In this document: in pieces, positions 1 through 7,626 of the stretch | How positions within the stretch are numbered: the stretch's first letter is position 1 | Layout: every line of letters begins with the position of its first letter | Origin: JBDTSW01 sp039930945 | GTDB taxonomy: Bacteria; Actinomycetota; Thermoleophilia; Solirubrobacterales; 70-9 | Direction of reading: 5' to 3' | DNA: 11,459 nt | NCBI GenBank assembly: GCA_039930945.1 | Contig: JBDTSW010000070.1 | Location: 1 to 11,459, forward strand | Notes under the pieces: generated by a model | Seen by the model: the letters and a program-made list of their open reading frames with translations, nothing else | What the model was told of the DNA's origin: nothing | Database searches by the model: none | Translations under genes and position numbers: made by a program

Positions 1-1577
1 TCGGGATCAGCCTCGACGAGGAGTTCCCGCGGGTCTACTTCACCCGCGAGCGCCACCGCTCCGGACGCATCTACTTCGGGCCCTACTCGAATGCCAAGCG
101 CACCCGCGAGACCCTGGACCTGCTCGGCAAGCTCTTCCAGTACCGCACCTGCGAGGGGCCCGAGCCCGGGCGGCGCTCGGGCGTTCCCTGCCTGGACCAC
201 CACATCAAACGCTGTCAGGCCCCCTGCGTCGGCTACATCGACCGCGAGGAGTACCGCCGCAACATCGAGGCGATCGTCGGCTTTCTCTCCGGCCGCTACC
301 GCGACGTCGAGCGTGACCTCGAGCGCAAGATGTCCGAGGCGGCCGGCTCGGAGGAGTTCGAGCGGGCGGCGACCTACCGCGACCGCCTGGAGGCGGTCCG
401 TTCGCTGATGCAGCGCCGCAGCGTCACCTCGGAAGCGACCGCGAGCGCCGATCTGATCGGGGTCGCCGTCGAGGGCGCCGACGCCAACGCGCAGGTCTTC
501 CAGGTACGCGACGGGATCCTCGCCGAGCGCCACGGCTTCTACCTCGCGAACGCGGCGGAGCGCGACGAGGCCGAGGTCGCGGAGGAGTTCGTCGCCCAGT
601 ACTACTCGGCCTCCCCGGTGGTGCCGCGGCTGATCGCCGTCGGCGAGGCCTTGCGCGAGCGGGTGCCGCTGCTGGCCGAGGCGCTCTCGGTGCAGCGCGG
701 CAGCGCCGTCGAGGTCCGGGTCGCCGAGCGCGGCGACGAGCAGCGCCTGCGCGAGCTGGCCGAGCGCATCGCGCGGCTGGCCCTCGCCCAGGACCGCCTG
801 CGCAGCGAGCGCCGGCGCCAGCAGCGGGTGGAGGCGCTCTCCGAGTTGCAGGAGGCGCTCGCCATGGACCGGCTTCCCGTCCGCGTCGAGGGTTTCGACG
901 TCTCCAACCTCGGGCCCGAGCACACCGTCGCCTCGATGGTGGTGTTCGAGGGCGGAGCGCCGAAGAAGTCCGACTACCGCCGCTTTCGGATCAAGGGCGA
1001 CCGCTCGGCCGGGCCCGACGACTTCTCCTCGATCGAGGAGGTGCTGAGCCGGCGGTTGGCGCGCCACTCGGACCAGTCGGACCTCTCGCCGCACGAATCC
1101 GAGCGCGACCAAAGCTTCGCCGCGATGCCCGACCTGATCGTGATCGACGGCGGCAAGGGTCAGCTCGCGGCCGGGATGCGGGCCTTGGCGCCGCTGATCG
1201 AGGCCAACATCGCCGGGGCGGGCGAGGTTGCGGTCGTCGGCCTCGCCAAGCGGGTGGAGGAGGTCTTCGTTCCCGGCCGCTCGCAGCCGCTACCGATGCC
1301 GCGAGACTCCGAGGCGCTGCGGCTGCTGCAGCGGGTGCGCGACGAGGCGCACAGGTTCGCGATCCAACACCATCGCGGCCGGCGAGACCAGGCGATGACC
1401 CACTCCCTGCTGGACGAGCTGCGCGGGGTCGGGCCGGTGCGCAAGCTGGCGCTGCTGAACCACTTCGGCTCGCCGGATCGGCTGGTCGGCGCCAGCCGCG
1501 AGGAGCTCGAGGCGGTCCCCGGCCTGCCCGGCAAGCTCGCCCGCGACATCCACCGCCAGCTCAACAAGGCCGGATGA
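1..1577 (+). CDS. uvrC: UvrABC system protein C, 3' part (N-terminus outside window)
   Basis: UvrC makes both incisions around a lesion in nucleotide excision repair, acting with UvrA and UvrB. The frame is open from position 3, giving 524 visible residues. About 100 residues are missing compared with E. coli UvrC, so the GIY-YIG 3' nuclease is mostly off the left edge. Four cysteines at fragment residues 50, 63, 71 and 75 match the spacing of the E. coli cysteines reported to hold an Fe-S cluster. A UVR (UvrB-binding) helix pair lies at about residues 100-135. The RNase H-like endonuclease shows FDVSN (D299), DDF (D339/D340) and VIDGGKGQ (D382), then HRFAIQHHR (residues 450-458). Tandem helix-hairpin-helix motifs close the protein from about residue 470. 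The segment between DDF and VIDGG is longer than in E. coli. The stop overlaps the rapZ start (ATGA), so the two genes are probably co-transcribed. Confidence 0.96.
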   Translation, partial: GISLDEEFPRVYFTRERHRSGRIYFGPYSNAKRTRETLDLLGKLFQYRTCEGPEPGRRSGVPCLDHHIKRCQAPCVGYIDREEYRRNIEAIVGFLSGRYRDVERDLERKMSEAAGSEEFERAATYRDRLEAVRSLMQRRSVTSEATASADLIGVAVEGADANAQVFQVRDGILAERHGFYLANAAERDEAEVAEEFVAQYYSASPVVPRLIAVGEALRERVPLLAEALSVQRGSAVEVRVAERGDEQRLRELAERIARLALAQDRLRSERRRQQRVEALSELQEALAMDRLPVRVEGFDVSNLGPEHTVASMVVFEGGAPKKSDYRRFRIKGDRSAGPDDFSSIEEVLSRRLARHSDQSDLSPHESERDQSFAAMPDLIVIDGGKGQLAAGMRALAPLIEANIAGAGEVAVVGLAKRVEEVFVPGRSQPLPMPRDSEALRLLQRVRDEAHRFAIQHHRGRRDQAMTHSLLDELRGVGPVRKLALLNHFGSPDRLVGASREELEAVPGLPGKLARDIHRQLNKAG

Positions 1578-2464
1578 GCGAGCCCGCGCAATCCACCCGT
1601 CCCGTCGACCTGGTGGTGATCACCGGCTACTCCGGGGCGGGCAAGTCCGAGGCGATCGCCGCCTTCGAGGACGGCGGCTATTTCTGCGTCGACAACCTGC
1701 CGCCGCGGATGATCGGCGCCCTCGGCGAGCTCTTCCGCCACGAGGGCAGCGGCGTGCGCCGGGCGGCGGTCGTCTCCGACGTGCGCGGCGGCTCCTACTT
1801 CCAGGGCCTCTCGACCGTGCTCGAGGAGCTGCGGGCTGGAGGGCTCGACCCGCGCGTGCTGTTCCTCGAGGCGAGTGAGGAGTGCCTGGTCGACAGGTTC
1901 AAGGAGACGCGCCGGCGCCACCCGCTGGCGCCGGACGGCCGGGTGCTCGAGGGCATCCGCTCCGAGCGCGAGATCCTGGCGCCGCTGCGGGAGCGAGCCG
2001 ACCTCGTGATGGACACCTCCGATTTCACCGGGGCGATGCTGAGGCGCCGGATCTCGACCGAGATGCTTGGGCCCAGCGGGCCGGCGCAGCTGGCGCTGAC
2101 GATCCTTACCTTCGGCTTCAAGAACGGCCCCCCGCGGGACGCCGACCTGATCTTCGACGTCCGCTTCCTGCCCAACCCGCATTACCGCGAGGACCTTCGC
2201 CCCCTGACCGGGCGCGATCCGAAGGTCGTCGAGCACGTCGAGGCCGGCGACCTGGCGGGCGAGTTCTACCGGCGCCTGCTGCCGCTTCTCGACTTCCTGC
2301 TGCCCGCCTACGTCGCCGAGGGCAAATCCCACCTGACGATCGCGATCGGCTGCACGGGTGGGCGCCACCGCTCCGTCGCGATCGCCGATCGAGTCGCCCA
2401 GCACCTCTTCGGGCGCGAGGACCTGGTGCTCAGGGTCGTCCATCGAGACGTCGAGCTCGACTGA
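1574..2464 (+). CDS. rapZ: RapZ/YvcJ family P-loop nucleotide-binding protein
   Basis: This is a cytoplasmic RapZ (YvcJ) family protein of 296 residues, close to the usual 280-300. The N-terminal kinase-like domain has a Walker A motif GYSGAGKS at residues 18-25, a DVRGGSYF segment and the family motif RFKETRRRHPL. The C-terminal domain carries GCTGGRHRS at residues 259-267, which in E. coli RapZ forms a phosphosugar/anion pocket. E. coli RapZ is the adaptor that presents GlmZ sRNA to RNase E, while B. subtilis YvcJ hydrolyses nucleotides and has a less clear role. Here the C-terminus ends acidic (VVHRDVELD) and lacks the lysine/arginine tail E. coli RapZ uses for RNA, so GlmZ-type activity is unlikely. 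The ATG overlaps the uvrC stop by 4 nt. The uvrC-rapZ pair is common in Gram-positive bacteria, but yvcK does not follow here. Confidence 0.95.
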   Translation: MSEPAQSTRPVDLVVITGYSGAGKSEAIAAFEDGGYFCVDNLPPRMIGALGELFRHEGSGVRRAAVVSDVRGGSYFQGLSTVLEELRAGGLDPRVLFLEASEECLVDRFKETRRRHPLAPDGRVLEGIRSEREILAPLRERADLVMDTSDFTGAMLRRRISTEMLGPSGPAQLALTILTFGFKNGPPRDADLIFDVRFLPNPHYREDLRPLTGRDPKVVEHVEAGDLAGEFYRRLLPLLDFLLPAYVAEGKSHLTIAIGCTGGRHRSVAIADRVAQHLFGREDLVLRVVHRDVELD

Positions 2465-2503
2465 CCGCGCCGACCCTCTCTGCGGCCTGCGCCGGTCGAA
2501 GCT

Positions 2504-2509
2504 CATAAT
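2504..2509 (+). promoter_or_regulatory. Putative -10 hexamer CATAAT, leaderless start of the ABC ATPase
   Basis: CATAAT matches the TATAAT consensus at five of six positions and stands out as an AT-rich island in a GC-rich gap. It ends 7 nt before the GTG at 2517, the distance expected if RNA starts at the start codon. No clear -35 element was seen. Chance occurrence cannot be excluded. Confidence 0.4.
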
Positions 2510-2516
2510 CACGCCG

Positions 2517-3437
2517 GTGAACGAGCCCGTCATCCGCGTCAGCGGCCTGCGCAAGTCCTACGGCGAGGCCGAGGCAGTTTGCGGGATCGACCTCGAGGTG
2601 CAGTCCGGCGAGGTGTTCGCCTTCCTTGGACCCAACGGCGCCGGCAAGACGAGCACGGTCGAGATCCTCGAGGGCTATCGCAAGCGCAGCGCCGGCGAGG
2701 TCAGCGTGCTCGACCTCGATCCGGCGGACGCCGATCGCGACTGGCGTGCGCGCATCGGCATCGTCCTTCAGCAGAGCAAGACGCACCCGGAGCTGACGGT
2801 CCGCGAGACGCTCGAGCTGTTCGCGGGCTATTACCCGGATCCGCTCGGGGTGCCGGAGACGATCTCGCAAGTCGGCCTCGAAGAGAAGGCCGAGACCCGC
2901 GTCGGGCGTCTCAGCGGCGGCCAGCAGCGCCGTCTCGACGTCGGGATGGCGCTGGTCGGCGACCCGGAGCTGCTCTTCCTCGACGAGCCCACGACCGGCT
3001 TCGACCCGTCGGCGAGACGCCAGTTCTGGGGAGTGATCGAGGGCCTGCGGGAGCTCGGCAAGACGATCTTCCTCACCACCCACTACATGGACGAGGCGCA
3101 GCGCCTCGCCGACCGGGTGGCGATCATCGTCGCCGGAAGGGTGGTGGCGGAGGGCACGCCCGAGGACCTCGGGGGGCGTCAGACTGCTGTCGCCACGATC
3201 CGGTTCCGCTTGCCTGCAGGCAGCGATCTGGCCGACCTGCCGGAAGGCGTCGGGGTCACGGCAGCCGAGGGCAGCCTCGCCTCGCTGAGCGCGGAACGGC
3301 CGGTCGAGGCGCTGCATCGGCTCACGGGCTGGGCGCTCGAGCGGGGTGTCGACCTCGGTGGCCTGGAGGTGCGGCGCCCGAGCCTCGAGGACGTCTATCT
3401 CCAGCTCACGGGCGGTTCTGAGCCGGAGGAAGAGTGA
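2517..3437 (+). CDS. ABC-2 type exporter, ATP-binding subunit (DrrA/CcmA-like)
   Basis: This 306-residue ATPase powers an ABC-2 exporter with the permease that overlaps its stop by 4 nt. Visible motifs are Walker A GPNGAGKTS (residues 38-46), signature LSGGQQRR (132-139), Walker B LLFLDEP with D156 and E157, and the H-loop histidine H189 in TTHYMDEA. All catalytic residues are intact. A C-terminal region of about 90 residues (from about 220) is of the type found in DrrA-like subunits. The frame stays open upstream into rapZ as far as an ATG at 2358, but family similarity begins at about PVIRVSGLRKSYG, so GTG 2517 is the best start; a -10-like hexamer sits just ahead of it. The substrate cannot be read from sequence: drugs, lipids or polysaccharides are all possible for this family. 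Codon use matches the neighbours. Confidence 0.93.
   Translation: MNEPVIRVSGLRKSYGEAEAVCGIDLEVQSGEVFAFLGPNGAGKTSTVEILEGYRKRSAGEVSVLDLDPADADRDWRARIGIVLQQSKTHPELTVRETLELFAGYYPDPLGVPETISQVGLEEKAETRVGRLSGGQQRRLDVGMALVGDPELLFLDEPTTGFDPSARRQFWGVIEGLRELGKTIFLTTHYMDEAQRLADRVAIIVAGRVVAEGTPEDLGGRQTAVATIRFRLPAGSDLADLPEGVGVTAAEGSLASLSAERPVEALHRLTGWALERGVDLGGLEVRRPSLEDVYLQLTGGSEPEEE
3425..3430 (+). promoter_or_regulatory. Ribosome binding site GGAGGA for the ABC permease
   Basis: GGAGGA lies at the end of the ATPase gene, 3 nt before the GTG at 3434. It fixes that GTG as the permease start even though it overlaps the preceding stop codon, and it implies translational coupling of the two subunits. Confidence 0.7.
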
Positions 3438-4201
3438 GCTCCGCCCGGCTCGCTCTGCATCAGTTCCGCTTCGACCAGAAGGCCTTCTGGCGGAATCCGG
3501 CGTCTGTCGGGTTCACGGTGCTGTTCCCGGTGATGTTCCTGGTGCTCTTCGAGCTGCTCTTCGGCCGCAGCGATCTGCAGGGCCTCGACGTCGACAGCAG
3601 CACCTACTACGTGCCGGCGATCATCACCCTGGCCGTCGTCTCGGCGACCTTCCAGAACCTGGCGATGTCGGTCACGATTGACCGCGAGAACGGCCTCTTG
3701 AAGCGGACGCGCGGGACGCCGCTGCCGAGCTGGGCGTTCATCGCCGGTCGCGTCGGCAACTCGGTGATCGTGGCGGTGATCATGCTGGTGCTGGTTGCGC
3801 TGCTGGGCCGGATCGCCTACGGCGTCGGGATTCCCTGGGAGCGACTGCCCGCCGTGCTGATCACCCTGGCGATGGGCGCGGCGACGTTCTCATGCCTGGG
3901 GCTGGCGCTGACCGCCGTCATCCCCTCGCAGGCGGCGGCGGCACCGATCATCAACCTCATCATCTTCCCGCTCTACTTCCTCTCCGGCGTGCTCGTGCCC
4001 GAGAGCGAGATTCCGGACGGCGTCATCGAGTTCTCCGCGCTCTTCCCTGTGCGGCACTTCTTCGAGGCCTTCTTTGAGGCCTGGAACCCGTTGACGACGG
4101 GGGCTGGCTTCGAGTGGGGCGACCTCGCCGTCGTCGCCGCTTGGGGGGTCGCGGGCCTGTTGATCGCGCTGGTCAGCTTCCGCTGGGAGCCGCGGGTCTG
4201 A
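3434..4201 (+). CDS. ABC-2 type exporter, membrane permease subunit (DrrB-like)
   Basis: This 255-residue integral membrane protein is the transport channel partner of the upstream ATPase. Hydrophobic segments suggest six helices at about residues 23-43, 58-78, 107-127, 138-162, 168-188 and 229-249, the standard ABC-2 layout. The loop after helix 2 has the family-typical DRENGLLKRTRGTPLP (residues 83-98), the coupling region that contacts the ATPase. The region PLYFLSGVLVP (179-189) followed by FPVRHFFEAF also fits ABC-2 permeases. Translation starts at GTG 3434, overlapping the ATPase stop as GTGA, with a good Shine-Dalgarno sequence. The substrate is unknown. The pair separates uvrC-rapZ from the glycolytic genes. 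Confidence 0.92.
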   Translation: MSSARLALHQFRFDQKAFWRNPASVGFTVLFPVMFLVLFELLFGRSDLQGLDVDSSTYYVPAIITLAVVSATFQNLAMSVTIDRENGLLKRTRGTPLPSWAFIAGRVGNSVIVAVIMLVLVALLGRIAYGVGIPWERLPAVLITLAMGAATFSCLGLALTAVIPSQAAAAPIINLIIFPLYFLSGVLVPESEIPDGVIEFSALFPVRHFFEAFFEAWNPLTTGAGFEWGDLAVVAAWGVAGLLIALVSFRWEPRV

Positions 4202-4227
4202 TCGATGTCCAGTCTCGGCGGCGCGGA

Positions 4228-4233
4228 TAGGGT
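4228..4233 (+). promoter_or_regulatory. Putative -10 hexamer TAGGGT, leaderless start of the VOC gene
   Basis: TAGGGT fits the actinobacterial -10 form TANNNT. If its last T is position -7, then +1 falls exactly on the G of the GTG start codon at 4240. The same TAG is an in-frame stop, so no longer reading frame is possible and there is no Shine-Dalgarno sequence. The 3-of-6 match ATGTCC at 4205-4210 is a weak -35 candidate. Confidence 0.45.
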
Positions 4234-4239
4234 GCGGGC

Positions 4240-4602
4240 GTGATCCACCACGTCAGCCTCGATGTCTCGGACCTCGAGCGCAGCGGCAGCTTCTATGACG
4301 CGGTGCTCCGCCCCCTGGGCTGGCGCCGCCACATCGACTCCGACGAGCGTGTCGCTTGGGGCATCGTCCGCCCGGTCTTCTTCGTCGTCGAGCGCCGAGG
4401 AGCCCGCGCCGGGGGCGGGCACGTGTGCTTCGCCGCCAACGGCATCTCGGCGGTCAAGGCCGGCTGGGAGGGGGGCGCCGAGGCCGGCGGCATCAACCAG
4501 GGTGACCCTGGGCAGCGACCTGAGTACGGTCCCACCTACTATTCCGCGTATCTGCGCGACCCAGACGGGCACCGGATCGAGATTGCGGTCGGGAACTACT
4601 AG
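4240..4602 (+). CDS. VOC superfamily (glyoxalase/dioxygenase-fold) protein
   Basis: A 120-residue single-module vicinal-oxygen-chelate protein, probably a cytoplasmic metal-dependent enzyme that dimerises. The N-terminal IHHVSLDVSDLERSGSFY and C-terminal YLRDPDGHRIEIAV are typical VOC strands. Likely metal ligands are H4, H61 (in GGGHVCFAA) and E114 (in HRIEIAV), which suggests a functional metal site rather than a binding-only protein. It is closest in pattern to small 'glyoxalase/bleomycin resistance/dioxygenase' proteins whose substrates are mostly unknown; I cannot assign it as lactoylglutathione lyase. GTG 4240 is the only possible start because a stop lies in frame 12 nt upstream. It sits 38 nt after the ABC permease and 36 nt before gap. 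A role in removing glycolytic methylglyoxal would suit the neighbours but is speculation. Confidence 0.88.
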   Translation: MIHHVSLDVSDLERSGSFYDAVLRPLGWRRHIDSDERVAWGIVRPVFFVVERRGARAGGGHVCFAANGISAVKAGWEGGAEAGGINQGDPGQRPEYGPTYYSAYLRDPDGHRIEIAVGNY

Positions 4603-4628
4603 CCAAGGCGCGGCTTCGAGCGCACGAC

Positions 4629-4634
4629 AGGAGG
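4629..4634 (+). promoter_or_regulatory. Ribosome binding site AGGAGG for gap
   Basis: A full AGGAGG lies 4 nt before the gap ATG at 4639, in the 36-nt gap after the VOC gene. It is the strongest Shine-Dalgarno sequence in the window and marks the head of the glycolytic cluster. I saw no convincing promoter or terminator in this gap. Confidence 0.75.
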
Positions 4635-4638
4635 ATCA

Positions 4639-5666
<1,028 letters not shown>

Positions 5667-5670
<4 letters not shown>

Positions 5671-6872
5671 GCACCGGGCTGACCCGCGGCACCTTCGCCA
5701 AGGCGAGTGTGCGCGACGCTGACGCCGAGGGCCGCCGGGTGCTGACCCGGGTCGACTTCAACGTGCCGCTCGCCGACGGCGCGATCGCCGACGACGCCAG
5801 GATCCGCGCAGCGCTGCCGACGATCGAGCTACTGCGCGAGCGCGGGGCGTCGCTGGTCCTGGTCTCGCACCTGGGTCGCCCCCGCGGGGTCGACCCGGCA
5901 CTTTCGATGGCGCCGGTCGCCGAGCGCCTATCCGAGCTGATCGGCTCCGACGTGCGTCTGGCCCCGGCGGTCGTCGGCGCCGAGGTCGAGCGTGAGGCCG
6001 CCGCCCTCGGCCGCGGCGAGGTGCTGCTGCTGGAGAACAGCCGCTTCGAGCCGGGGGAGACCGGCAATGATCCCGGGCTGGCCCGGCGCCTCGCGGCGCT
6101 CGCCGAGCTGTTCGTCAACGACGCCTTCGGCGCCGCCCACCGCGCCCACGCGAGCACCGAGGGAGTGGCCCACCTGCTCCCCGCCTACGCGGGGCTGCTG
6201 CTGGAGCGCGAGGTGCGCGAGCTGACCGCGGTCCGCGATGACCCCCGGCGCCCGCTGTGCGTCGTCCTCGGGGGGGCCAAGGTCTCGGACAAGATCGAGG
6301 TCCTGTCGGCGCTTGTCGAGATCGCCGACGAGCTGCTGGTCGGCGGGGCAATGTGCTTCAGCTTCTTTCGCGCCGAGGGAATCGGGACGGGCGAATCGCT
6401 GGTCGAGGCCACCGGGGTGGATCTGGCCCGCGCGATGATGGAGCGCGCCGGCGGCGCGCGGGCCGAGCTGCGGCTGCCCGTGGATCTGGTGATCGCCGAT
6501 CGCTTCGCGGCCGATGCCGAGCGCAGGGTGCTGGATGGGGTCGAGGTCCCCGAGGGCTGGATGGGGCTCGACATCGGCCCGCGCAGCGCCGCCGCCTACA
6601 GTGAGGCCGTGAACGCGGCCGGCACGGTCTTCTGGAACGGGCCCATGGGCGCCTTCGAGATGGAGCCCTTCGCGGCCGGCACGCGCGCCGTCGCCGAGGC
6701 GGTGGCCGAAGCCCCCGGCACGACCGTGGTCGGCGGAGGCGATTCGGCCGCGGCGCTGGCGGCCTTCGGGCTTGCCGAGGAGGTCGACTGGCTGTCCACC
6801 GGCGGCGGGGCCTCGCTGGAGCTGATGGAGGGTCGCTCGCTGCCCGGGGTGGAGGCGCTGCTCGATGCCTGA
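5667..6872 (+). CDS. pgk: Phosphoglycerate kinase
   Basis: Phosphoglycerate kinase transfers phosphate from 1,3-bisphosphoglycerate to ADP, using the product of the gene upstream. Motifs in order are RVDFNVPL, SHLGRPRG, ENSRFEPGETGNDP, VNDAFGAAHRAHAST, VLGGAKVSDKI, GGAMCFSFF, WNGPMGAFE, and the nucleotide-binding VVGGGDSAAA and STGGGASLELM near the C-terminus. From TTG 5667 the protein has 401 residues, normal for the family. No ATG lies near the start. TTG 5667 overlaps the gap stop as TTGA, the same 4-nt arrangement as at uvrC/rapZ and tpiA/gpmI, but it has no properly spaced Shine-Dalgarno sequence. GTG 5709, preceded by AAGG, is the alternative and would give 387 residues, beginning slightly inside the usual family start. 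The 3' end overlaps tpiA by 8 nt. Confidence 0.96.
6851..6855 (+). promoter_or_regulatory. Ribosome binding site GGAGG for tpiA
   Basis: GGAGG lies inside the end of pgk, 9 nt before the ATG at 6865. It supports that start, which overlaps pgk by 8 nt. Confidence 0.55.
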
Positions 6873-7626
6873 GCGCCGCACGCCGTTGATCGCGGCCAAC
6901 TGGAAGATGAACAAGCTGCGGGCCGAGGCCGGCGCCTTCCTCGACTCCCTGCTGCCGCGCGCGGTGGAGCTGCAGGGGGTCGAGATGGTCGTCTGCCCCC
7001 CCTACACGGCGCTTGAGGTCGCGGTCGAGCGTTGTCGCGGAAGCGCGGTTCGCGTCGCCGCGCAGAGCATGCACTACGAGCCGTCCGGCGCGTTCACGGG
7101 CGAGGTCTCGGCGGCGATGCTCGTCGACGCCGGCGTCGACGCGGTCGTGCTCGGGCACTCCGAGCGCCGGGCGCTGTTCGCCGAGACGGACGAGGCCCTC
7201 TCGCGGAAGGTGCCGGCGGCGCTGGAGGCCGGCCTGGCGCCGATCCTCTGCGTCGGCGAGACCGAGGCCCAGCGCGACGCCGAGGAGACCGAGGAGGTGT
7301 TGCGCACACAGCTCGAGGCGGATCTGGCGGCGACCGACACGGCCCGCCTGGGAGAGGTCGTCGTCGCCTACGAGCCGATCTGGGCGATCGGAACCGGCCG
7401 CACCGCCACCCCGGAGCAGGCCCAGCAGGCGGTCGCCTTCCTGCGTTCGCTGCTGGCGGCGCGCGATCCCGCCGCGGCGGCGAAGGTGCGGATCCTCTAC
7501 GGCGGCTCGATGAAGCCCGCCAACGCGGCCGAGCTGCTGGCGCAGGCGGACATCGACGGCGGGCTCGTCGGCGGCGCCAGCCTCAACCCGGGCGACTTCG
7601 CCGCGATCTGCGAAGCGGCGGTATGA
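6865..7626 (+). CDS. tpiA: Triosephosphate isomerase
   Basis: Triosephosphate isomerase interconverts dihydroxyacetone phosphate and glyceraldehyde 3-phosphate, feeding the gap reaction. The 253-residue TIM barrel is of normal length. The catalytic lysine is K14 in AANWKMN, the electrophile H98 in LGHSERR, and the general base E170 in AYEPIWAIGTG. The phosphate-gripping loop continues as IGTGRTATPEQA, and the C-terminal phosphate site is LYGGSMKPANAAEL with GLVGGASL. All catalytic residues are present. It overlaps pgk by 8 nt and the following gpmI by 4 nt (ATGA), so it is very likely translated from one polycistronic message. Confidence 0.97.
   Translation: MPERRTPLIAANWKMNKLRAEAGAFLDSLLPRAVELQGVEMVVCPPYTALEVAVERCRGSAVRVAAQSMHYEPSGAFTGEVSAAMLVDAGVDAVVLGHSERRALFAETDEALSRKVPAALEAGLAPILCVGETEAQRDAEETEEVLRTQLEADLAATDTARLGEVVVAYEPIWAIGTGRTATPEQAQQAVAFLRSLLAARDPAAAAKVRILYGGSMKPANAAELLAQADIDGGLVGGASLNPGDFAAICEAAV

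Noticed and set aside
2358..2516. Upstream extension of the ABC ATPase to an ATG at 2358
   Set aside because: The extra 53 residues fall mainly inside the conserved end of rapZ and have no ABC-family similarity; homology begins just after GTG 2517.
1160..2554. A 464-codon minus-strand open frame across uvrC and rapZ
   Set aside because: It lies wholly antisense to two well-conserved genes and shows no family motif; it is a GC-rich shadow frame.
2465..4201. The ABC pair as a recently acquired resistance cassette
   Set aside because: GC content and codon use look the same as neighbouring housekeeping genes and there are no flanking repeats, integrase or transposase.
4603..4638. Promoter or terminator between the VOC gene and gap
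   Set aside because: No -10/-35 pair or hairpin with T-run could be recognised in these 36 nt; only the Shine-Dalgarno sequence is clear.
6443..6459. Perfect 7-bp inverted repeat with 3-nt loop inside pgk, as a terminator
   Set aside because: It is in the middle of a coding region with no T-run, and short GC palindromes are common at this base composition.
7032..7622. Upstream extension of gpmI inside tpiA
   Set aside because: The extension is an Arg/Gly-rich off-frame reading of tpiA, and GpmI has full length and normal motif spacing from ATG 7623.
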